Source: Xanthobacter autotrophicus Py2
Lineage (GTDB): Bacteria; Pseudomonadota; Alphaproteobacteria; Rhizobiales; Xanthobacteraceae
Length of the DNA stretch: 64,000 bases
NCBI GenBank assembly: GCA_000017645.1
Contig: CP000781.1
Coordinates: 1,826,001 to 1,890,000, forward strand
Direction: 5' to 3'
How positions within the stretch are numbered: position 1 is the stretch's first letter; every line of letters begins with the position of its first letter. Both the position numbers and the translations under genes were made by a program. Below, in pieces: positions 26,792-36,924 of this stretch. The notes under the pieces are model-generated. The model ran no database searches and was not told the origin of the DNA. It saw only the letters and a program-made list of their open reading frames with translations.

Positions 26792-27852
26792 GCGGCGAAG
26801 GGCTGCCCCAAAATGGGCCGCCCGAAGAGGGGGCGCCCGAAAAGGCATCTTCCAGGAAGGACCTTGCCGCATCCGGGCCGCTGGCGCTGTTCCTGGACAT
26901 GCAGGCGATCGAGCGCGGCGGCGGCCCCAACACCCTCGACGCCTATCGCCGCGACCTGACCGACCTTGCCGAATTCCTCGCCCCCGTGTCCCTCGCCGAG
27001 GCCGACACCAGCGCGATCCGCGCCTATCTCGCGGACCTGTCGGCGCGGGGCTTCGCCGCCACCACGGTGGCGCGGCGGCTGTCGGCCCTGCGCCAGTTCT
27101 ACCGCTTCCTGTTCGCCGAGGGCCACCGCGCCGACGATCCCGCCGCCGTGCTGGAAGGCCCGAAGCGCGGGCGGCCCCTGCCCAAGGTGCTGAGCGTGGC
27201 CGAGGTCACCCGCCTCATCGATACCGCCCATGCGCGCGCCGCCCAGGCCGAGGAGAGCCTGAATGCGGGGCAGGGGGGCGAAGGGCAGGGCGAAGAGACG
27301 CCGGGGGCGGGCGCGGCGAAGGCCGGTCGCGCCGAGCTGCTGCGGCTGCGGCGGGTCGCCTGCATGGTGGAGCTGCTGTATGCCAGCGGGCTGCGCGTGT
27401 CCGAGCTGGTGGCGCTGCCCGCCGCTGCCGCGCGTGCGCAGGGGGAGGCCATCCTCGTCACCGGCAAGGGGCGCAAGGAACGCCTCGTCCCGCTCTCCGG
27501 ACCGGCGAAGGTGGCCATGCAGGCCTTCCTCGCCGCGCGGCGAGCGGCGGGGCTGGAGGCCTCGCGCTGGCTGTTTCCGTCCGGCAGCGAGAGTGGTCAC
27601 GTCACCCGCCAGCAGGCGGCACGGGACCTGAAGGAGCTGGCACTGGCGGCGGGGCTCGATCCGGCGAAGCTGTCGCCCCACGTGCTGCGCCATGCCTTCG
27701 CCAGCCATCTTCTGGCCCATGGCGCGGACCTGCGGGTGGTGCAGACCCTGCTCGGCCATGCCGATGTCTCCACCACCCAGATCTACACCCACGTCCTGGA
27801 CGAGCGCCTGAAGAGCATGGTGCGCGACCTGCACCCGCTGTCGGACGAATGA
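26788..27852 (+). CDS. xerD: Tyrosine recombinase XerD
   Basis: A 354-residue site-specific recombinase that, with XerC, resolves chromosome dimers at dif. The N-terminal core-binding domain (about 30-130) has TLDAYRRDLTDLAEFL and RRLSALRQFYRFL. The catalytic domain has the first Arg in ASGLRVSELVAL, Lys in TGKGRKERLVPL, HVLRHAFASHLL, the second His in LGHADVSTTQIYTHV and Tyr in the same block. A stretch of about 30 residues rich in Gly/Glu/Ala (near 158-185, AEESLNAGQGGEGQGEETPG) is inserted between the first two parts compared with E. coli XerD. Coupled to the small membrane protein gene. Confidence 0.93.
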   Translation: MSGEGLPQNGPPEEGAPEKASSRKDLAASGPLALFLDMQAIERGGGPNTLDAYRRDLTDLAEFLAPVSLAEADTSAIRAYLADLSARGFAATTVARRLSALRQFYRFLFAEGHRADDPAAVLEGPKRGRPLPKVLSVAEVTRLIDTAHARAAQAEESLNAGQGGEGQGEETPGAGAAKAGRAELLRLRRVACMVELLYASGLRVSELVALPAAAARAQGEAILVTGKGRKERLVPLSGPAKVAMQAFLAARRAAGLEASRWLFPSGSESGHVTRQQAARDLKELALAAGLDPAKLSPHVLRHAFASHLLAHGADLRVVQTLLGHADVSTTQIYTHVLDERLKSMVRDLHPLSDE

Positions 27853-27856
27853 GCCG

Positions 27857-28420
27857 TCAGAACCGCGTCACCACGGCGGCGAGGTCGGGGCGGGGGCGGT
27901 CCTCCAGCTTCTGGGTGGCGGTGCCGATATAGATGAAGCCGGTGATGCGCTCGAAGCTGTCCAGGCCCAGCGCGGTGCGGGCTTCCGCATCGTAGGTCGG
28001 CCATTCGGAGAGCCAGGTGGCGCCATAGCCGAGGGCGGCGGCGGCGATCAGCAGGTTCTGGCAGGCGGCGGCCGAGGACAGGAGCTGCTCGAACTCCGGG
28101 ATCTTCACGTGGGGCGCGGCGCGCGAGACGACCGCCACCACCACCGGCGCGCGCAGGAAGCGACCGCGCTCGTCCTCCAGCCGCTTTTCCGACACGCCGG
28201 GATCGGCTGCCGCCAGCACCTCGGCGAGCTTTGCTCCGGCGCGGGCGCGGCCTTCGCCCTCGAACACGATGAAGCGCCACGGCGCGAGCTTGCCATGGTC
28301 CGGCACGCGGGAGGCGATGGTGAGGAGGGTGTCCAGCTCCTGCGCCGACGGGCCGGGCTCGATCAGGTCGATGACGCGGGAGGAGCGACGGGTGGCGAGG
28401 AGTTCGAGGGCGTCGGGCAT
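27857..28420 (-). CDS. Nitroreductase family protein
   Basis: A 187-residue FMN-dependent oxidoreductase of the YdjA type. It begins with LLATRRSSRVIDLIEPGPS, the Arg-Arg-Ser FMN-phosphate contact, followed by SRVPDHGKLAPWRFIVFEG and a C-terminal GYGATWLSEWPTYD region. YdjA-like enzymes reduce nitro compounds or quinones with NAD(P)H; the natural substrate is uncertain. It is convergent with xerD, with 4 bp between stops. Confidence 0.9.
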   Translation of the reverse strand: MPDALELLATRRSSRVIDLIEPGPSAQELDTLLTIASRVPDHGKLAPWRFIVFEGEGRARAGAKLAEVLAAADPGVSEKRLEDERGRFLRAPVVVAVVSRAAPHVKIPEFEQLLSSAAACQNLLIAAAALGYGATWLSEWPTYDAEARTALGLDSFERITGFIYIGTATQKLEDRPRPDLAAVVTRF

Positions 28421-28650
28421 GGGGCAATGGCTCTGCTGAAGAATGGAAAGGCGCAAGGCGGGTAGAGCAGCACCATAAGGGCAAGTGCCGCCGGTTTGAA
28501 CAGGGCGCGGGCCAGCGAGGGTGTGCCCGTGAAATTCCGACCGGCTGCCGTTTCCCCTGCGGGCGAGCGCGCGGTTCCTGCACGGCGGGACGAAGCTGAC
28601 GCAACGGCGCCGACTTGAATCCGCCCTGAATATTGTGCACGTCAGCACAC

Positions 28651-29724
28651 ATGATCCGCTTCGCTCGCGCTTTTGGCCGCTCTCCTGCCGTTCGCTGCCC
28701 CGTGCCGCGGCGCCGGGGGCTGCGGCTTGCGGCGCTCCTGTGCGCCGCGCTGGCCGTGGCCGCGCCGGCGCTCACCGCCCCGCGCGATGCCGCTGCGCAA
28801 ACCATGCAGTTCCTCGGCCCCCCTGCCGCGCCGCCGCCGGCCGGGCCGTTCCAGACTCCGCCCAACACGCCGCGCCCGGCGTTCCAGGCTCCCGGCGGAG
28901 GCGCGCCCGGCCTCGCCCCGTCGAGCCGCGAGCCCCATGCGGTGCTGCCCCAGGCCCCGCCCGGCAAGGCGGCGCTCGGCGTGTTCGCAAGGTTCGGGGC
29001 CGATGGCGCACCGATCCCCCGCGGCTTGGTCTGGCGCGTCTTCGCCGACCAGCCGGAAAGCACCGGCGCGTTCCCGCTGGTGGCGGAAAGCTCCGAGGCG
29101 ACGCCGGTCTTCTTCCTCAATCCGGGCGGCTACATCGTCCATGTGTCCTACGGCTTTGCCACCGTGGCGCAGCGCGTGCAGATGGGGCCGCTGTCGCGCC
29201 GGCAGGCGTTTGAAGTGGCGGCTGGCGCCCTGCGCCTGTCCGCCGACGTGGACGACAAGCCCATCCCCGCCCAGAAGCTGACCTTCGACATCTTCGAGGG
29301 CTCGTTCCTGCAGGGCCGCACCTCCAGCCAGCCCTATTATCGCGGCGCCAGCGCCGGCGAGGTGGTGCTGCTGCCCGAGGGCACCTATCACGTGGTGTCC
29401 ACCTATGGCGACGCCAACGCCGTGGTGCGTGCCGACGTGACCGTCGCTCCCGGCAAGCTCACCGACGCCACGGTCCACCACCGCGCCGCCCAGATCATGC
29501 TGAAGCTGGTGAAGGTGGCTGGCGGCGAGGCGCAGGCCGACACCCAGTGGACGGTGATCACCCCCGGCGGCGACACCATCAAGGAATCCATCGGCGCCTT
29601 CCCCACCTTCGTCCTGTCCGAGGGCGACTACACCGCCATCGCGCGCAAGGACGGCAAGAATTTCAGCCGCGAGATCAAGGTGGAAGCCGGCAAGAACCAG
29701 GAAATCGAGGTGCTGGCGAAATAG
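28651..29724 (+). CDS. Exported protein of unknown function, proline-rich then beta-rich
   Basis: A 357-residue protein. Residues 1-50 are a long signal peptide (RGLRLAALLCAALAVAAPAL then TAPRDAAAQ). A proline-rich segment (about 52-110) follows, then repeating beta-strand blocks with PGGYIVHVSYGFATVAQRV, LPEGTYHVVSTYGDANAVV and LSEGDYTAIARKDGKNFSR, which look like successive carboxypeptidase-regulatory or transthyretin-like modules. It probably lies in the periplasm or on the cell surface. It is next to a small cytochrome c and may share a transcript with it (69 bp gap). Confidence 0.78.
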   Translation: MIRFARAFGRSPAVRCPVPRRRGLRLAALLCAALAVAAPALTAPRDAAAQTMQFLGPPAAPPPAGPFQTPPNTPRPAFQAPGGGAPGLAPSSREPHAVLPQAPPGKAALGVFARFGADGAPIPRGLVWRVFADQPESTGAFPLVAESSEATPVFFLNPGGYIVHVSYGFATVAQRVQMGPLSRRQAFEVAAGALRLSADVDDKPIPAQKLTFDIFEGSFLQGRTSSQPYYRGASAGEVVLLPEGTYHVVSTYGDANAVVRADVTVAPGKLTDATVHHRAAQIMLKLVKVAGGEAQADTQWTVITPGGDTIKESIGAFPTFVLSEGDYTAIARKDGKNFSREIKVEAGKNQEIEVLAK

Positions 29725-29793
29725 CGCGCCAGCGGGCCCGGACCGGGCGCCTCGATCAAGATGCGCCACGACAAGACCGAGGAACGAACGACC

Positions 29794-30129
29794 ATGGTGC
29801 CAAAGTCCGCCGCCCGGCTTCTGCCGGCAGCCGCCTTCGCTGTCCTGCTGGTGTCGGGGCCCGTGGCTGCCGCCGGTGCCGGAGATCCCGAGGCCGGACG
29901 GGTGCTGGCGACCAGCCTGTGCGCGACCTGCCATGTGGTGGGCGCCCAGCCCCAGAGCGCCGCCAGCGATGCCCCGAGCTTCTTTGCCATCGCCGCGCGG
30001 GACGGCGGCGTGAGCGCCGACTGGCTGGTGCTGCGGCTGGCGAACCCGCATCCGCAGATGCCGCAGGTCTCCCTGACGCGGGCGGACACGGCGGACCTTG
30101 CGGCCTATATCGCCAACCTCAGGAAATAG
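29794..30129 (+). CDS. Small periplasmic c-type cytochrome
   Basis: A 111-residue protein started at 29794 because GAGGAACG lies nine bases upstream. A signal peptide (LLPAAAFAVLLVSGPVAAAG) precedes a class I cytochrome domain with the haem motif CATCH near residue 46 and a Met in NPHPQMPQVSL near 88 as likely sixth ligand. The C-terminal helix TRADTADLAAYIANL is typical. It would carry electrons in the periplasm; the partner is unknown. A strong terminator follows. Confidence 0.9.
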   Translation: MVPKSAARLLPAAAFAVLLVSGPVAAAGAGDPEAGRVLATSLCATCHVVGAQPQSAASDAPSFFAIAARDGGVSADWLVLRLANPHPQMPQVSLTRADTADLAAYIANLRK

Positions 30130-30160
30130 GCCTCCGCGCGGCCCCATAGCGTCCAAGAAA

Positions 30161-30194
30161 AAAGGCGGGAGGCCTGGGCCTCCCGCCTTTTTCG
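30161..30194. terminator. Bidirectional rho-independent terminator
   Basis: A perfect 13-bp stem (30161-30173 with 30178-30190) with loop ctgg, flanked by A-rich sequence on the left and a T-run on the right. It serves the cytochrome gene on the plus strand and thrS on the minus strand. Confidence 0.9.
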
Positions 30195-30210
30195 TTCGCG
30201 TGCAGCGTGC

Positions 30211-32193
30211 TCAGGCCGCCCGTTCGGCCTTGGCCAGAGCCTTGCGCTTGAGGTCCGGCGGCACGGCCTCATCCACCAGCGCCGCCACCACCTCGTCCAG
30301 CGTTCCGCCGGTCTGGGCATTGGAGCCGAGGCGGCGGATAGAGAGGGTGCGCTCGGCCGCCTCCTTCTTGCCCGCCACCAGCAGCACCGGAACCTTGGCG
30401 AGGGAGTGCTCGCGCACCTTCAGGTTGATCTTCTCGTTGCGCACGTCGAGTTCCACGCGCAGGCCTTCCGCCTTCAGCAGCTCCGCCACCTCGGCGGCAT
30501 AGTCGTCCGCATCCGAGGTGATGGTGGCCACCACCACCTGCGTGGGGGCGAGCCAGAGCGGGAAGTGGCCGGCGAAATGCTCGATGAGGATGCCGGTGAA
30601 GCGCTCCATGGAGCCGCAGATGGCGCGGTGGATCATCACCGGAGTCTTCTTCTGGCCGTCCGCGTCCACGTAGAAGGCGCCGAACCGCTCGGGCAGGTTG
30701 AAGTCTACCTGGGTGGTACCGCACTGCCATTCACGGCCGATGGCGTCCTTCAGGGTGTATTCGAACTTGGGGCCGTAGAAGGCGCCCTCGCCGGGCAGGA
30801 TGCCGGTCTTGATGCGCCCGCCCGAGGCCGCCTCGATCTCGGCGAGCACGCGGGTCATCACCTCCTCGGCGTGATCCCACACCGCATCCGAGCCCACGCG
30901 CTTCTCCGGCCGCGTGGATAGCTTCACGACGATCTCGTCGAAGCCGAAATCGGCATAGGTGGAGAGGATCAGGTCGTTGATCTTCAGGCACTCGGCCGCC
31001 ATCTGCTCCTCGGTGCAGAAGACGTGGGCGTCGTCCTGGGTGAAGCCGCGCACGCGCATGAGGCCATGCAGCGCACCGGACGGTTCGTAGCGATGCACCG
31101 CGCCGAATTCCGCAAGGCGCAGAGGTAGATCGCGGTAACTCTTAAGACCGTGCTTGAAGATCTGCACATGGCCGGGGCAGTTCATGGGCTTCAAGGCGAA
31201 CACGCGCTCGTCCTTGGTCTCGTCGCCCGCGGACTGCACCTTGAACATGTTTTCCTTGTACCAGCCCCAGTGGCCGGAGGTCTCCCACAGGCCGGCGTCG
31301 AGTACCTGCGGGGCGTTGACCTCGTTGTAGTCGGCCTTCAGGCGCCGGCGCATGTAGGCCACCAGTTCCTGGAACAGGGTCCAGCCCTTGGGGTGCCAAA
31401 ATACCGTACCGGGGCCTTCCTCCTGGAAGTGGAACAGGTCCATCTCGCGGCCGAGGCGGCGATGGTCGCGCTTCTCCGCCTCCTCCAGTCGATGGATGTA
31501 GGCGTTGAGCTCCTTCTCGTCCTGCCAGGCTGTGCCGTAGATGCGGGTGAGCATGGGGTTGTTCGAATCGCCGCGCCAATAGGCGCCCGCCACCTTCATC
31601 AGCTTGAAGGCGGTGCCGATCTTGCCCGTGGAGGGCATGTGCGGGCCGCGGCAGAGGTCGAACCACTCGCCCTGCTTGTAGATCTTCACGTCCTGGTCGG
31701 ACGGGATGGCATCCACCAGCTCGACCTTGTAGCCCTCGCCCTTGGCGGCGAACACGCGCTTGGCTTCGTCGCGGGTCCACACCTCCTTGGTGAAGGGGCG
31801 GTCGCGGGCGATGATCTCGCGCATCTTGTTCTCGATGACCGGCAGGTCTTCGGTGGTGAAGGGGGCGTTGCGGGCGAAGTCGTAATAAAAGCCGTTCTCG
31901 ATCACCGGGCCGATGGTCACCTGCGTGCCCGGCCACAGCTCCTGCACCGCCTCCGCCATGACGTGCGAGCAGTCATGGCGGATCAGCTCCAGCGCGCGCG
32001 GGTCGTCGCGGGTGACGATCTCCAGCTTGGCGTCGCGGGTGATGGGCTCGGACAGGTCGGTGAGCGCACCGTCGAGGGTGACGGCGACGGCCTTCTTGGC
32101 GAGTGACTTGGAAATGGCGGCGGCGATGTCCGCGCCGGACGTCCCCTCGGCATAGTCGCGCTTGGCGCCGTCGGGGAAGGTCAGGGAAATCAT
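30211..32193 (-). CDS. thrS: Threonyl-tRNA synthetase
   Basis: A 660-residue class II synthetase. The N-terminal TGS domain (about 1-60) is followed by the editing domain with [10 protein letters not shown] near 75. The catalytic core has motif 2 [20 protein letters not shown] and the zinc ligands Cys in [10 protein letters not shown] and His residues in HRYEPSG and [11 protein letters not shown]. The anticodon-binding domain (about 560-650) has [11 protein letters not shown]. It charges tRNA-Thr. Single gene with its own terminator; the upstream 446 bp may hold a leader. Confidence 0.96.
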   Translation of the reverse strand: MISLTFPDGAKRDYAEGTSGADIAAAISKSLAKKAVAVTLDGALTDLSEPITRDAKLEIVTRDDPRALELIRHDCSHVMAEAVQELWPGTQVTIGPVIENGFYYDFARNAPFTTEDLPVIENKMREIIARDRPFTKEVWTRDEAKRVFAAKGEGYKVELVDAIPSDQDVKIYKQGEWFDLCRGPHMPSTGKIGTAFKLMKVAGAYWRGDSNNPMLTRIYGTAWQDEKELNAYIHRLEEAEKRDHRRLGREMDLFHFQEEGPGTVFWHPKGWTLFQELVAYMRRRLKADYNEVNAPQVLDAGLWETSGHWGWYKENMFKVQSAGDETKDERVFALKPMNCPGHVQIFKHGLKSYRDLPLRLAEFGAVHRYEPSGALHGLMRVRGFTQDDAHVFCTEEQMAAECLKINDLILSTYADFGFDEIVVKLSTRPEKRVGSDAVWDHAEEVMTRVLAEIEAASGGRIKTGILPGEGAFYGPKFEYTLKDAIGREWQCGTTQVDFNLPERFGAFYVDADGQKKTPVMIHRAICGSMERFTGILIEHFAGHFPLWLAPTQVVVATITSDADDYAAEVAELLKAEGLRVELDVRNEKINLKVREHSLAKVPVLLVAGKKEAAERTLSIRRLGSNAQTGGTLDEVVAALVDEAVPPDLKRKALAKAERAA

Positions 32194-32639
32194 GAGGCAA
32201 CTCCTTGCCGCCCACTCCTGCGGACCACGCAGGTAGGCGTCTTTTCATGGTCACGCGGGTCTTTTAAGCGAGAGCGGGCGCCCGCGTCCAGAACGGGGGA
32301 TCGAGGGGGCTGGCGGGCCTTGTTCACGCGGATGTGCCCAGGTGGATACCGTTCGGCAACGCTTTGGGTGGAAAATGCTGCACTGCCCGGGCCGCAATCC
32401 CCCTTTTCCTCGCGCGCGGCCTCGGCTAATCCCGTGTGCGGGGTCGTGAGTGTTCGCCATGTCGGCGTCGTCCGGCCGGGCCTGATGGATCGGGTCCGGA
32501 CCGGGGGCAGGGCGGTTCACGCCGGGGAGGGGAATGGGTTGGCCACGGAGCGGAATATGCTGCCCCGGTTCCGACCTATTCACGTGTCACCGCTGTCAAA
32601 AGGGCGGATTCGCCCTCGGACGCGTAAAGAGAGGCCGGC
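32194..32639. other. Divergent intergenic region, no gene seen
   Basis: 446 bp between leftward thrS and the rightward L,D-transpeptidase. Both promoters should be here. I see a gcgggcgcccgc palindrome near 32275 and no protein-like frame. No threonine-rich leader peptide or T-box-like structure was recognised. Confidence 0.4.
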
Positions 32640-33272
32640 ATGATGCCATCCACGTTCAAGACCTTGACCTTTGCCGCCCTGCTCCAGGTCGGCGTGTTCG
32701 CCTTCGCTTCTGCCGCCAGCGCCCAGGTCGGCCCGCGCGGCGCGCCGGGCGCCGTGATGGACATCGACGACCAGCCGGGCCTCGAGGCGCCGCAGGACGA
32801 CTACGCCCAGATGGACCCCGCCTTCCGCCGCCAGCCGGTGTATTTCCGCACCACCGAGAAGCCGGGCACCATCGTCATCCACACCAACGAGCGCTTCCTG
32901 TACCTGGTGCAGGGTGACAACCGCGCCATGCGCTACGGCATCGGCGTCGGCCGCGACGGCTTCCAGTGGTCGGGCCTCAAGAGCGTCGAGCGCAAGGCCG
33001 AATGGCCCGACTGGACGCCCCCGGCGGAGATGATCCAGCGCCAGCCCTACCTGCCGCGCTTCATGGCCGGCGGCCCCGGCAATCCCATGGGCGCCCGCGC
33101 GCTCTACATCAGCGGCACCGTCTACCGCATCCACGGCACCAACCAGCCGCAGACCATCGGCTATGCCGTGTCCTCGGGCTGCTTCCGCCTGGTGAACAGC
33201 GACATCATCGATCTCTACGGCCGCGTGCCCGTGGGCACCAAGGTCGTCGTGCGCCAGCAGGCCGCCCTCTGA
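32640..33272 (+). CDS. L,D-transpeptidase (YkuD domain), exported
   Basis: A 210-residue protein with a signal peptide (residues 1-29, FAFASAASAQ). The YkuD domain (about 75-205) ends in the catalytic motif HGTNQPQTIGYAVSSGCFRL, with the nucleophilic Cys after Ser-Gly and the assisting His 16 residues before. These enzymes make 3-3 peptidoglycan cross-links or attach lipoproteins to peptidoglycan, and are numerous in Rhizobiales. A second ATG follows the first directly (32643). Confidence 0.93.
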   Translation: MMPSTFKTLTFAALLQVGVFAFASAASAQVGPRGAPGAVMDIDDQPGLEAPQDDYAQMDPAFRRQPVYFRTTEKPGTIVIHTNERFLYLVQGDNRAMRYGIGVGRDGFQWSGLKSVERKAEWPDWTPPAEMIQRQPYLPRFMAGGPGNPMGARALYISGTVYRIHGTNQPQTIGYAVSSGCFRLVNSDIIDLYGRVPVGTKVVVRQQAAL

Positions 33273-33312
33273 GGGCGGTCCTTTTTCTCCTTATTTCTCA
33301 CTGGGGGCATTC

Positions 33313-34326
33313 ATGAAGACGATCCTGGCGCTTCTGGCCGGCGCCACCTTTGCGCTTGCCGCAACGGCGGCTTCGGCCCAGACCCTGAAGACGGTGAAGG
33401 ACCGCGGCGAACTGGTCTGCGGCGTGTCCAAGGGCCTGCCCGGCTTCTCGGCGCCCGACGCCTCCGGCAAGTGGACCGGCTTCGACGTGGATGTGTGCCG
33501 GGGCCTCGCCGCCGCCATCTTCAACGACCCGAACAAGGTGAAGTTCGTGCCGCTGTCGGCGGACGAGCGCTTCCCCGCCCTCACCAAGGGCGACGTGGAC
33601 ATGCTCTCGCGCAACTCCACCTGGACGCTCGAGCGTGAGGCCAAGCTCGGCCTGCTGTTCACCGCCATCAATTATTATGACGGCCAGGGCTTCCTGGTGC
33701 GCGACGCCCGAAAGGTCACGTCCGCCCTGGAGCTGGACAAGTCCAAGGTCTGCGTCCAGGCCGGCACCACCGCCGAGGACAACACCAAGGACTATTTCGC
33801 CGCCAACGGGATGACGCTGGAACTCGTCACCCTGCCCACCAGCACCGACCTGGTGAAGGCCTATGAAGAGGGCAAGTGCGACACCCTCACCACGGATGTG
33901 TCGCAGCTCTATGCCCTGCGCCTGACCATGGCGAAGCCCGGCGACCATATCGTGCTGCCCGACGTGATCTCCAAGGAGCCCCTCGGCCCCGTGGTGCGCC
34001 AGGGCGACGACCAGTGGTTCAACCTCGTCAAGTGGACCATCTTCGGCATGATCAATGCCGAGGAACTCGGCGTGTCCACCACCACCATCGACGCGGCGCT
34101 CGCCTCCAAGAAGCCGGAAGTGATCCGCCTCGTGGGCAATGACGGCAAGTTCGGCGAGCAGCTGGGCGTCTCCAACGATTTCGTCGTGCGCATCGTGAAG
34201 GCGGTGGGCAATTACGGCGAAAGCTTCGAGCGCAACGTGGGCGCCGCCTCCAAGCTCGGCATTCCGCGCGGCATCAACCAGCTGTGGAGCATGGGCGGCA
34301 TCCAGTACGCCCCGCCGGTGCGCTGA
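33313..34326 (+). CDS. General L-amino acid ABC transporter substrate-binding protein (AapJ/BztA-like)
   Basis: A 337-residue periplasmic protein. Signal peptide residues 1-23 (ending ASAQ), mature start TLKTVKDRGELVCGVSKGLP. Characteristic AapJ blocks follow: GFDVDVCRGLAAAIF, DMLSRNSTWTLERE, INYYDGQGFLVR and ASKLGIPRGINQLWSMGG. AapJ feeds the polar amino-acid uptake AapQMP complex. No permease or ATPase gene follows; a terminator comes next, so the partner genes must be elsewhere or this is a duplicate receptor. Confidence 0.92.
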   Translation: MKTILALLAGATFALAATAASAQTLKTVKDRGELVCGVSKGLPGFSAPDASGKWTGFDVDVCRGLAAAIFNDPNKVKFVPLSADERFPALTKGDVDMLSRNSTWTLEREAKLGLLFTAINYYDGQGFLVRDARKVTSALELDKSKVCVQAGTTAEDNTKDYFAANGMTLELVTLPTSTDLVKAYEEGKCDTLTTDVSQLYALRLTMAKPGDHIVLPDVISKEPLGPVVRQGDDQWFNLVKWTIFGMINAEELGVSTTTIDAALASKKPEVIRLVGNDGKFGEQLGVSNDFVVRIVKAVGNYGESFERNVGAASKLGIPRGINQLWSMGGIQYAPPVR

Positions 34327-34356
34327 GCGTCAGCCTTTTTCCGCTATAAGTCCTTG

Positions 34357-34390
34357 AAGGGCCGGTCCGTTTGCGCGGGCCGGCCCTTTT
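34357..34390 (+). terminator. Rho-independent terminator after the aapJ-like gene
   Basis: A 13-bp stem with one G-U pair (34357-34369 with 34376-34388) and a 6-base loop, followed by TT after a CCCTT end. It sits 31 bp past the stop of the binding-protein gene, confirming it as monocistronic. Confidence 0.85.
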
Positions 34391-34488
34391 CGCTCGCGGC
34401 GATGTGAGAGTGAATTGCCGTTGCGGCATCGACCTCGCGTTACCTCCCGCCTATTCTCCCCTCGTCTTCATGCAGCGAGGAGAGATTG

Positions 34489-35499
34489 ATGACCGAGGTG
34501 TCTCGGCGGACCCTTCTGGCCGGAACGGCCGGTGCCACGGGTGCCCTGCTCGCGGGCGCGGGCACACTGGCCGGCGGCCTTGTGGCAGGAAGCGGGATGG
34601 CACATGGACAGGCTCCCGTGGCGCCGCCGGCCGGCCAGGTGCCGAGCGCCTATCGCTACAAGGTGGGCGACGTGGTGGTCACCGCCGTGTCCGACGGCAT
34701 GCGCACCATTCCGCTCGCCGACACCTTCGTGCGCAACCAGCCCCGCGATGCGGTGAACGCGGCGCTGAAGGCCGCCTTCCTGCCGGAGAATGAGGTTCCC
34801 ATCTCCTTCACCGTGCTGCTGCTCGATATCGGCGGCAAGCGCGTGCTGGTGGATACGGGCAACGGCGGCAAGCCGGGGCCGGTGGGTCAGGTGCGCTCGA
34901 CCCTCGCCGGGATCGGGGTCGATCCCGCCACGGTGGATCAGGTGGTGATTTCCCATTTCCATCCGGACCATATCAACGGCCTCCTTACCCCGGAGGGCGC
35001 GCCGGCCTACCCCAATGCGCAGGTGCGCGTGCCGGCGCGCGAATGGGCGTTCTGGATGGACGAGGGCCAGATGAGCCGCGCCCCCGATGGCCTCAAGCCC
35101 AATTTCCAGAACGTGCGGCGCGTGTTCCAGCCGTTCGGCGACAAGGTGGAGCGCTACGCCTGGGACAAGGAGCTGGCGCCCGGCCTCACCGCCGTGGGTA
35201 CGCCCGGCCACACGCCGGGGCACACCTCCTTCACCCTCGCTTCGGGATCGGACGCCCTCTTCATCCAGTCCGACCTCACCAACCTCCCGGCGCTGTTCGT
35301 GCGCAATCCCGGCTGGCACGCGGTGTTCGACATGGACCCGGTGATGGCGCAGGAGGTGCGGCGCAAGACCTATGAGCGGCTCGCCGGCGAGCGCACGCAG
35401 GTGGCCGGCTATCACTTCCCCTTCCCCGGCGCCGCGCACCTGGAGAAGGACGGCGAGGGTTTCCGCTACATCCCGGTGTACTGGCGCCCGGTGCTGTGA
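34489..35499 (+). CDS. Exported MBL-fold metallo-hydrolase, Tat signal
   Basis: A 336-residue protein. It begins [12 protein letters not shown], a twin-arginine signal followed by a hydrophobic Gly/Ala stretch to about residue 40. The metallo-beta-lactamase fold has [12 protein letters not shown] (HxHxDH) near 148, the third His in [12 protein letters not shown] near 243, an Asp in IQSDL and a last His in AGYHFPFPG. Fold members include lactonases, arylsulfatase-like and quorum-quenching enzymes. The start is at ATG 34489, after GAGGAG; an adjoining TTG at 34486 is less likely. Substrate unknown. Confidence 0.9.
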   Translation: MTEVSRRTLLAGTAGATGALLAGAGTLAGGLVAGSGMAHGQAPVAPPAGQVPSAYRYKVGDVVVTAVSDGMRTIPLADTFVRNQPRDAVNAALKAAFLPENEVPISFTVLLLDIGGKRVLVDTGNGGKPGPVGQVRSTLAGIGVDPATVDQVVISHFHPDHINGLLTPEGAPAYPNAQVRVPAREWAFWMDEGQMSRAPDGLKPNFQNVRRVFQPFGDKVERYAWDKELAPGLTAVGTPGHTPGHTSFTLASGSDALFIQSDLTNLPALFVRNPGWHAVFDMDPVMAQEVRRKTYERLAGERTQVAGYHFPFPGAAHLEKDGEGFRYIPVYWRPVL

Positions 35500-35531
35500 G
35501 CCGGCCGGGCTTCTGGCGTGGGGCTTCCGCC

Positions 35532-35858
35532 TCAGGCCGGCGCGTCCGCCACCTCGGCTCCGATCCAGCCCAGATAGGCGGCAAGCCCGCCCTCCACCGG
35601 CAGCACCAGGATGGCCGGAACCTCATAGGGATGGCGGGTGCGCACCGCCTCCACCACATCGCTTGCGCGGGCGTCGGTGGTCTTCAGGATCATCACCACC
35701 TCGTCCGCGCGCTCCACCTGCCCCTCCCAACGGTAGACGGAGACCATGCCCGGCAGGATGTTGGCGCAGGCCACCAGCCGCTCGGCCACGAGGGCGCGGG
35801 CCACGTTTTCGGCGGCTTCGCGTGAGGGGAAGGTGGTGTAGACGAGGCGCGCCTGCAT
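35532..35858 (-). CDS. cutA: CutA divalent-cation tolerance protein
   Basis: A 108-residue protein with the complete CutA1 pattern: [37 protein letters not shown] and [12 protein letters not shown]. CutA forms PII-like trimers; it has been linked to copper tolerance, though the mechanism is not settled. Convergent with the MBL hydrolase gene and divergent from nadK. Confidence 0.95.
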   Translation of the reverse strand: MQARLVYTTFPSREAAENVARALVAERLVACANILPGMVSVYRWEGQVERADEVVMILKTTDARASDVVEAVRTRHPYEVPAILVLPVEGGLAAYLGWIGAEVADAPA

Positions 35859-36052
35859 GGTCCTGGCTCCCGATCGAGCGGCTCTTCATAACCGATGGCC
35901 GGCCTGCGGCGAAGGTGGCCGCCGAAGCCCCTGCGCATGGCACCCCGCCCGCGCCCATGCCTCGACAGATGGCGGCCGGGCCGTTAGACCTCAAGCCCCA
36001 TTCCCCGCGAGGCCGGCGCTCAGCGCCGGATGCCGACCAGGCCGCCGCACCG

Positions 36053-36835
36053 ATGAGCGCAGCTCCCCGCCGCTTCAACAAGATCGCCTTCGTCGCCAGC
36101 CAGACGCCCGAGGCGGAGTCTGCCCGGGAGCGGCTGATGGCGCGCTACGGCGCGGTGGAGCAGGAGGATGCGGATGTCATTGTCGCCCTCGGCGGCGACG
36201 GCCTGATGCTGCAGACCCTGCACCGCTTCCGTGATCGCGGCCTGCCCATCTACGGCATGCATCGCGGCTCGGTGGGCTTCCTCATGAATACCTTCCGGGA
36301 GGAGGGGCTGGTGGAGCGCCTCACCGCCGCCCTGCAGGTGACCATCCATCCCCTCATCATGGAGGCGGTGGACGCCAGCGGCACCCGCCACCGGGCGCCG
36401 GCCTTCAACGAGGTGTCGCTGCTGCGCCAGACCTACCAGGCGGCGAAGCTGCGCATCTCCATCGACGGCCGGGTGCGGCTGGAGGAATTGATCTGCGACG
36501 GCGTCATCGTGGCGACGCCGGCAGGCTCCACCGCCTACAACCTCTCCGCCCATGGGCCGATCCTGCCGCTCGGCACGGCGCTGCTTGCGCTCACCCCCAT
36601 CTCGCCGTTCCGCCCCCGCCGCTGGCGCGGGGCGCTGGTTCCGGACAAGGCGCGTATCGACATCGCGGTGATGGAGGCCGACAAGCGCCCAGTGAGCGCG
36701 GCGGCGGACCATTTCGAGGTGCGCGACATCATCGCCGTGTCGGCCCGGCTCGACGCCACGTCCTCCATCGACATGCTGTTCGATCCGGACCACGGTCTGG
36801 AGGAACGTATCCTGCGCGAGCAATTCGTGTATTAG
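36053..36835 (+). CDS. nadK: NAD kinase
   Basis: A 260-residue kinase making NADP from NAD. The diphosphate-binding GGDG motif is in [16 protein letters not shown] near residue 47; the NE/D block appears as [12 protein letters not shown] and the GDG-like active site [17 protein letters not shown] follows near 150. I start at ATG 36053 since the frame upstream is open but composed of Arg/Pro-rich non-protein-like sequence. The protein is slightly short compared with E. coli NadK (292), normal for alphaproteobacteria. Confidence 0.93.
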   Translation: MSAAPRRFNKIAFVASQTPEAESARERLMARYGAVEQEDADVIVALGGDGLMLQTLHRFRDRGLPIYGMHRGSVGFLMNTFREEGLVERLTAALQVTIHPLIMEAVDASGTRHRAPAFNEVSLLRQTYQAAKLRISIDGRVRLEELICDGVIVATPAGSTAYNLSAHGPILPLGTALLALTPISPFRPRRWRGALVPDKARIDIAVMEADKRPVSAAADHFEVRDIIAVSARLDATSSIDMLFDPDHGLEERILREQFVY

Positions 36836-36924
36836 AGGCGGCGCGGCGGACCTGCTTGGGTCCAGACTGATGGCGCGCTCCCGCGTGCCCGCGTCGAAAA
36901 GGGCACAACGGCTTCCGGCGGTCC

